Source: Phoronis australis
Lineage: Eukaryota > Phoronida > Phoronidae
NCBI GenBank assembly: GCA_002633005.1
Contig: NMRA01000196.1
Coordinates: 542,824 to 606,823 of the forward strand
Length of the DNA stretch: 64,000 nucleotides
Reading direction: 5' to 3'
In this document: one piece after another, positions 57,790-64,000 of the stretch
Layout: the number at the start of each line of letters is the position of its first letter
Numbering within the stretch: position 1 is the stretch's first letter
The notes under the pieces: model-generated
Databases searched by the model: none
What the model saw: only the letters and a program-made list of their open reading frames with translations
Told to the model about the DNA's origin: nothing
Position numbers and translations under genes: made by a program

Positions 57790-60312
57790 CCCATTTATGC
57801 CCAACTACGCGTTTTCACTGCATATTCAGATATTATGAGCCTTTAGACATACAATGAACATAATGAATAAGGAAAAATGGAAAGAAGTTTTTATTTTACG
57901 TTTTTTGACGTTTTTATTTTCGTCCCACAAAGGGACGCTGGGCACATGTGGGGTCTATAAACCACCAACAGAAATGCCTACTAAAACCAGTAAAAATGAA
58001 AGATGTAGTATGATATTGATTGTTTTTAGATGCTAAGATATTGTAGAAAGTAAAATAAAAGACAAAAATTCATGAGAATATTGTATCAAGTATCTTTATT
58101 GTGCAACATGAAATGCCATAAAGCATTTGTCGTGAAGGCTAACATCGCATTTCACACAAAAACGCTTTGTCTTCATTTTACAAACTGCACATCGCCTCTG
58201 GGTGTCTCTTGTGTTAATGAAGTGGTCCACTCTGTCAAATCTGACATCAGGCAATACTTTCTTTGAGCAAGGCACGGATTTAGGAACATACTGAGTGACT
58301 CGTTTCCCCTTCATAAGCAACACGTTAGCAATTTCGCGCCGAACCTCCAGGAGATCTTTGTGCTGCTCCTTTCCACTTTCGGTTGCTCTGTAGAGGTGCC
58401 ATGCTTGCTGTACACAAAGATCTAGACAATAGGCGAAAATCGGCCACCACCATTTCTTTGATCGTATCGAGACCCTGTACTTATCTATGTTTTGATCCAT
58501 TCTGTCGACACCACCCATGGTTTGGTTGTAGTGACTTATCACAAAGGGTTGGTCAATCCGTATGCGCTGGCTCTCTGCGCGAGACCATCTTTTTGCCCTT
58601 TGTAAGGGGGCAACTCCGTGAAGATTGGACACTATATTGACAATGCTGTTGTCATTCCACCTGACAACACAAAGATTATTTGCTGCATCGTATGAGTAGT
58701 CATATGTACCACGAGGTGTCTTCTGGAACTCCTTCACTGCTGTCAGGGGACAGTCTCCTAGCCGATTTGCACGGATTGTGCCAGTGCACGCAATGCCTCG
58801 TCTCGAGAGCTCGTCAACCAAGTCCAGTGAGGTGAACAAGTTGTCAAAGGTCAGGTGGTATGGTTTGTCCTTTGGTAGCTCAGCCAACAGATCAAGCACG
58901 ACTCCACCCCCCATACCAAACCCTGCGGTGTCACCCGTCTGCTGACCGCGTTTTCCTTGATATGGTTCAAACTGAACCACTTATCCTAAAGCAGTGGTCA
59001 ACGCCCAGATTTTGAATCCGAATCTGATGGGTTTGCCGCGAATAAACTGTTTGGCCCCGTGTCGCCCGTAGTAGGGGATCATCGACTCGTCAATTGACAA
59101 GTTTTGCTCTCGGCTGAAATAGATGAGACACTTCTCATTGATAGCCGCCATCAGAGGTCTCACCTTTCCCATTTTGTCAGTGCCATCCAGGCGATTATTG
59201 TCTACTAAATGCAAGTAACGCATTATTGTCTCGAACCTGTTGCGAGACATAGTGTTGGCTACTGCTGTGTTGTGCAAATCATCGTCAAGAGACCAATACA
59301 TTCTGCGCCTAGGGGTCGATGAGTATCCGGATACCAGGAGTATGCCAATGAACGATTTCATCTCATCTTGGGTAACAGTGAAATCATGAGCACCTTTAGT
59401 TCAAGCATAGCGCACCGTCTCTGACACAATCATGTCAATTACATCATCAGAAAAAAACAACTCGAACAATCCTGCTGGAGTCTGCGGCAAGTTGTCAAAG
59501 TTTGCTGTTGGTTGCTGACGCCACAGAAATTTGTCATGGGCTGTGATGTCCTGTTTGACCCAGGTTCTTGCAGTCTTTTGCTTTTTTGCCTTTTTGGTAT
59601 TACTGTTTGTTCTTTGTTGTTTGGGTGGAGGCGGTTCATCATCAGAGCTGTTACTGCTGTCTTCCATTCGTTGACGTGTGCTGTTGATAACGGTTACAGA
59701 CGCTGCAGCAGTAAGGAGACGACCAGGAAGATTATCCATATTTCCACCGCTGTCTTCATCTCCACTGTCCTCATCTGTTATATCACCATCTGAAGGAGGG
59801 CACATAAAAATGTCAGCCCGTTGAAATGCTCCATCATCTTCCGGCATTGCAACAGCATCATTTACAGTAAGATTTCTGCCAAATAAAATGAGAATAACGA
59901 TATTACAAGGAGCAACCATTTGTGCCCAGCGTCCCCTTTGTGGGACGTTTGCAAATGGCATTTATTTTTTACACAATTTGTGAAAACAAATAATGAAAAC
60001 TTTCTATGAACTCTAGACACATTATTCTACTAAGTGAATTGCAATAAACTGAAAATTTCATGATTTGAATAAAATTTTTGCTTACCTTCTTTGAGACATG
60101 TTAAAAACCTTTAAACCATGCAGGCGTCGCGCCACAATAGCAAAATTACGTGAGTAAAAGTGGAGATAATTCCAATTGTAGCAAATGCCCATCTGCGTAC
60201 ATTCCCAAGCAAACACTTCACCAGAGTAAATCCAGATAGAATTGAATTTTCGTTAATTTAGGACAGCATTTTTGTAGTGTCCCACAAATGGGACGCTGGG
60301 CATAAATGGGTG
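57790..60312 (-). mobile_element. piggyBac-type transposon
   Basis: The inverted ends are CCCATTTATGCCCA (57790-57803) and TGGGCATAAATGGG (60299-60312). The left end is preceded by TTAA with two extra A; the right TTAA is not preserved. Inside, a 23-base motif GTCCCACAAAGGGACGCTGG plus GCA occurs near the left end (57922), in the transposase intron (59947-59920, minus strand) and at the right end (60281). The 2.5-kb element carries one transposase gene on the minus strand. Confidence 0.82.
58096..60099 (-). pseudogene. piggyBac transposase with two in-frame stops
   Basis: Exon 1 is 14 nt (60099-60086, MSQR plus two bases) with a GTAAGC donor. A 210-nt intron ends TTTGGCAG, and exon 2 runs from 59875 (NLTVNDAVAMPEDD..) to the stop at 58096. 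The N-terminus is acidic and Ser-rich with a Lys cluster (KKAKKQK). TGA interrupts at 59401-59403 and TAA at 58981-58983, both in one otherwise unbroken frame. The three catalytic Asp are present: SIDES (about 59090), TFDNLF (about 58844), GGVDRMD (about 58505). The C-terminal Cys-rich finger (CAVC, FCVKC, HDKC, H) is intact. About 600 residues without the stops, a normal family length. Only two disabling changes imply fairly recent death. Confidence 0.9.
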
Positions 60313-61262
60313 ATGACTATGCTGGTAGATTTGGAATTAGAGTGTAGTTACATGTAGTCATGTAGATTTAGAAGTCATACAGAACAAAATTTTGTCATCA
60401 AGGGCAGTTGCTAGACGTGTCAAGCATCAGAAAATGTACATATTTTCGAATAATCAAGATTTATATTAAAATAAATTCTCGTCATTTATAATTAAAACTT
60501 GATTTCGTGTCAGGTACACAAATAACAAGGCACTAAATGCAACAATCCTCCAAGGGGAACGTATTCTATGTGTAATAACGATTTATTTTGTTAACAAGTA
60601 ATATCAAGCTGCGTCATCTCACATTCGTCAATTCGTGGTCCATACCGTCCTCGGACCACTAGTTTGTTAGTTTGAGTACCGTCTGATTGTCATTTCCTTT
60701 AAAAGAATACAAAACCCGGTTTTTGGTCTAATAACAGATGATAAAAACGACTGTCCAGTCCACTTATCTGAAACAAAATAAAGCTCTGTAGCCATCGCCA
60801 ACTCTCAAATATTTAGAGGAAAATTTGTTTGAAAACCCTTTTAAAGTCTGCTAAACGGGCAAGCGCCTCGTGGCCTACACTTTTAGCAAATTACACGGCA
60901 ACTGAGTGAAAAGACCACCCACCAAGGACCATACCAATCTGTGACACAGGCCGAGCGTGAATTTTTTAGTTGATTCTTGCCTTTAACTTGAAAGCTTGGC
61001 GGCAATGATACATTAGCAGGTGACAGATTGAGGATTGGTTGAAGTCATCAAAAAAGGGCTTAGTCTCAATTAAACTCCTATTTTTAAAAACAGTTCAAAC
61101 ATTTATTCATGTTCGTTAATTGTTGACGTACACTGCTGTTGGCGTACCGGTAGGCCTATACCGATACATACGCACGTTTACATGATATTGTTTAGACGGC
61201 TCTGACGTGAATAGGGCATTGGTAGCCAACTTTGAGACGTCGGTGTTGCGCGTGTACGATAG
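60313..61262. other. No gene seen
   Basis: AT-rich DNA without supported coding. Confidence 0.35.
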
Positions 61263-61270
61263 TGACGTCA
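61263..61270. promoter_or_regulatory. Perfect CRE palindrome TGACGTCA
   Basis: It lies 11 bp upstream of an ATG at 61281, in a locally CG-richer stretch (GACGTCGG, TTGCGCGTG). CREB/ATF sites often sit at animal promoters. Confidence 0.4.
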
Positions 61271-61280
61271 CTGTGCCAGC

Positions 61281-61307
61281 ATGGTTGCTCAAACAGAACC
61301 TGTTCAG
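61281..61307 (+). CDS. Candidate first coding exon MVAQTEPVQ
   Basis: ATG at 61281 opens nine codons ending CAG|GTAATG, phase 0, downstream of a CRE. It is typical of a short first coding exon, but no second exon is identified in the window. If real, its intron would contain the minus-strand gene at 62.8-64 kb, or the transcript ends quickly. Confidence 0.33.
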
Positions 61308-61975
61308 GTAATGGACACCAGAATTTATTGTAATGCACCTGTGTCACCATGAATGCTACTGAAACCGTTTAAGTCAAAAGTCTACCCCATTAATTGTTTG
61401 GTTCATTAATCGTTAACTTTCCAGTTCGCCATGACACATGGTTTTGAATTTTGAGGTGTTAACAGATTTCGGTGTGCTTTTAAAACTACCGTAACAATAT
61501 TTGTAATGGAGATTGAGCTCTCAAGCACAAGCTTGTTTTTTCTTGTAAATCATAATTATGAAACAATCGAAACTCGTTTGAGACATCGGGAGCTTTGAAA
61601 TTTGGACATTGTAGCAATTTTTTGTAGCCAGGCTAGACTTACATTCATATCTGGAACCACAATACCTACCTAGCTGAACCTCAATGGGATGTACCTGACC
61701 TGAAACCTGCCACAACACTTCGACTAAGATACTGCAAAGATACGGTTCAGCATCCAGAATAGACTTGAAATTTATGTACATCCTCAATATCCAAACCACC
61801 TTATTGATTGTAAATACATTTAAAGATATGAAAGTGACCTAACTCTTAAAAATAGACAAAACGGGCCAAAATCGGCATGGTCATGCAATCAAACTTATCC
61901 CTCGTATACTGTTCAACATTTTTGCAACACAGCTCCAAATTGCACACCTCGTCTCGTTAATGATATTTCAACTAA

Positions 61976-62270
61976 CTAGTCAAAATCATTACAACTCGAT
62001 TTCTTTTCAGTCGTTATACCAAATGAAGTGGCAAGCGAATGTTGTTGGAAATTAGTCTCCACCTCATCACTTTCCACAGTTATGAGCATTTTGACCAAAC
62101 AGTCGCGTTTGGAGTTTCTTTTGTCTCTGTTGAAGTGCATGCCTAGCGCAAAAGTTTGACCAAAATTATCTGTGACCGTTTCTTGTAGCTCTGCTTCGAG
62201 GGATAAGGATAACGCCTGGTACCCAACAATAGCTGCCACCTTGCGGGGTAGACGTAGTTCGGCTCCCAGA
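61976..62270 (-). CDS. Possible exon of unknown gene
   Basis: After a GGCATAG acceptor at 62271 the frame reads LGAELRLPRKVAAIV.., then LEAELQETVTDNFGQTF.., and VESDEVETNF, ending with TAG. Composition is protein-like, about 98 codons. It lies 0.5 kb downstream, in transcription order, of the exon at 62805. It could be an alternative last exon of that gene or a separate relic. No known family is recognised. Confidence 0.3.
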
Positions 62271-62804
62271 CTATGCCAAAATATTCCGAGCACAATTTAT
62301 GTCACAAAAATTAAAAAACGAGTGAGATACGGAGTTTTTAATGACTTAGCTTTAGTGTAGACAGTTACAGACGATGTACACGAATTTGACAAATGAGACG
62401 GTTAGATATCAAATCAACCTGGAATTCTGTACGTTGCGGGTACGAAGCCGCGCGTCATTGAGTTCTCATACAATTACTTCGCTAATTATCAATTGGCATC
62501 GCCAAAAGCCATAAGTCATTATATGCCAATGACTCCAACGCGTTTGTGGAAAATCGATTTGTGAAAACTTGTAAAATCGTGTCTTAACTCTAAAACAATT
62601 TCACGCCAATCAACAATTGCAAAAAATAGGAAATCAACAATATACAGGTAAATGGGGCAGTGACATTCGGCATCAGAGAAATACCAATTTGAAAAACATA
62701 TACACCTGGATAGGGTGACAAAGGGTGGGATAACAACTTTAAAGGAAAAAATGACCAATGTTGGCATATATGATGTTGAACCAAAGAGGCTTTGGCTTTG
62801 TATT

Positions 62805-63588
62805 TTAGGTACCCGAGTTGCCTGTAAAGTTTAGAACTGCGTGAAAAGGTACCATATTTGGATTTTTACGGTACGGAACATATTCAAACTGTGGATGAAC
62901 CATCGAATAGTAAGGAGGATGTCGCTTTCCTTTAAATAACGGATCCTTCCATACTGTGTTATTACGAACAGAAGATGGCGCTAAGTCCCGCTCCTCGTTC
63001 ATAAGGACGTCATATCCAACAACACCTCCGTCTACTTTGGGGTAATCCCCATGGTCACGGTTCAAGGTGTGCATTAGAGAATATACAAGGGCCTGTCCTC
63101 GGTATTTAGCGTACACCCTGAATGGTAGTATGATATCACTCATCCACCACGACTTTGACTCGTACTTCAACGGTATTGGGAACAAATGAGGAGCTGCGTC
63201 AGCATGAAAAACAAACAAGCAAGTGTCGAAGCTTATCATTGGGAAAAATTCCGGAAATAGCAACCTGCTTCCGTTCTTCATCTTGCAACACGTATCAAGA
63301 AAATCTCCCTTGAACCGCTTGGCATAAGTCGACGTCGAATAGATAGAAGTGCTAGCAGCTGGTTTAATTCTGAGTAGAAAGTTTTCATATTGTCGTAAGA
63401 TGGGTAACTCTGGATCTATTTTCGATCGAACACTAGGCTCAAGAAGAAGAGAGTCAGTCCTTTGAAAAATGGCGTCCTGGTCCATGAATAAGTGATACAT
63501 TGCCCCAGTTTTGGTCAAGTATGTTGCAGTGTAATTATGCAGTAAATTTCGGCCGAAGTTCAAGGATGTGCCGTTCACGTGGAGATAC
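62805..63588 (-). CDS. Last exon of a secretory, possibly glycosyltransferase-like protein
   Basis: A TTGTGTTACAG acceptor precedes 63588 (entry phase 2) and about 260 codons follow to TAA at 62805. Five N-glycosylation sequons (NGT, NYT, NGS, NNT, NFT) and paired cysteines indicate passage through the ER and Golgi. YHLFMDQDAIF near the start contains a DxD motif in a hydrophobic setting, as in metal-dependent glycosyltransferases. Later landmarks are FPEFFPMISFDTC, KSWWMSDIILPFRVY and HPPYYSMVHPQFEYVPY. I cannot name the family; similarity in style to DUF288/STELLO-like enzymes is a guess. The 5' part lies at higher coordinates. No transmembrane helix is seen here. Confidence 0.58.
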
Positions 63589-63925
63589 CTGTAACACAAG
63601 GTCACTCTGGTGAAAAGTTATGTATATGTAGATTGCTCGACCATAATACTGCACCGGCGTACACTAGCAATGGGCGCAACTGAAATGTTGAATTTAAGGA
63701 GAAACATATATGCAAACCAAAAATAGCATAATTGTTTTAGTTGTTCATATTTTCAAAAAGAAAAGGTCGCGTGATGTCAACTGAAAAGCTTCAGATTCCG
63801 TCTTTCTCATAACCTTCAGCGCCATCTGGGGCCGGAGTTATTAATGTCTGTACCAAAAGTCGCATTCAGCAAACTCAAGATAGATAAGTTTCTAGAATTC
63901 TGTGCTCTAGTACGTAATGGTTTAC

Positions 63926-64000
63926 CTAAATGACTGTCTAAGCCTAGCTTGTACTTCATGGCACCAGCATTAAACCTATAATTTCGATTCTGAGCTCGAA
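63926..64000 (-). CDS. Possible upstream exon of the 62.8-kb gene, cut by the window
   Basis: The minus strand reads NYRFNAGAMKYKLGLDSHL in one open frame to a GTAAAC donor at 63925. It leaves in phase 1, whereas the best acceptor at 63589 wants phase 2. Joining them would need the alternative acceptor CACCAGAG at about 63605. The match is therefore not proven. Confidence 0.3.

Overview
The window is eukaryotic, almost certainly from an invertebrate animal. Coding pieces are short and split by GT-AG introns, intergenic DNA is AT-rich with many TACATGTA-type words, and most recognisable content is mobile DNA: Harbinger, piggyBac, hAT-like, Mutator-like, Kolobok-like, Ty3/Gypsy, tRNA-derived SINEs and MITEs. 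A decayed multi-copy gene at 5.9-7.3 kb resembles a family I associate with corals and sea anemones, so an anthozoan is my best guess. That is a judgement from memory, and a lancelet or hemichordate is not excluded.

Layout. 0-9 kb: a possible last exon, a MITE, an hAT-like element with a tRNA-like tail, and a decayed PIN-like gene whose 5' part seems displaced by a Mutator-like element with a 9-bp target duplication. 9-24 kb: a signal-peptide exon, the first arm of a segmental duplication, two Kolobok-like elements flanked by TTAA, two more hAT-like copies (one holding a younger nested insertion) and a SINE sharing the hAT 3' end. 24.8-32.2 kb: a segment bounded by inverted copies of a 16-bp repeat plus NRF1-like palindrome module, holding a ~190-bp satellite and a probable minus-strand spliced gene. 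32.8-35.6 kb: the second duplication arm and a sushi-like 1-1 phase exon. 36.5-39 kb: a Harbinger element with both genes, fused by an internal deletion. 41.4-42.8 kb: an intact one-exon gene for a 264-residue single-pass membrane protein, its 5' part repeated next to a single N (probable assembly artefact). 44-51 kb: a 29-bp minisatellite, a perfect hairpin, and a 5.7-kb unit with inverted ends made of AACTTAAGTT arrays that encloses a small three-exon gene. 52-64 kb: a 377-bp gap, a Ty3/Gypsy remnant, a second Mutator-like copy with a nested MITE, a nearly complete piggyBac element whose transposase has two stops, a possible CRE-linked gene start, and the last exon of a secretory, possibly glycosyltransferase-like gene.

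The genes form no pathway. The window is a few host exons embedded in layered transposon insertions. Best-supported intact coding sequence: the membrane-protein gene at 41982-42776. Best-supported elements: piggyBac, Harbinger, the Mutator-like and hAT-like copies, and the Kolobok-like trio. All intron-exon calls were made by eye from splice signals and reading frames.
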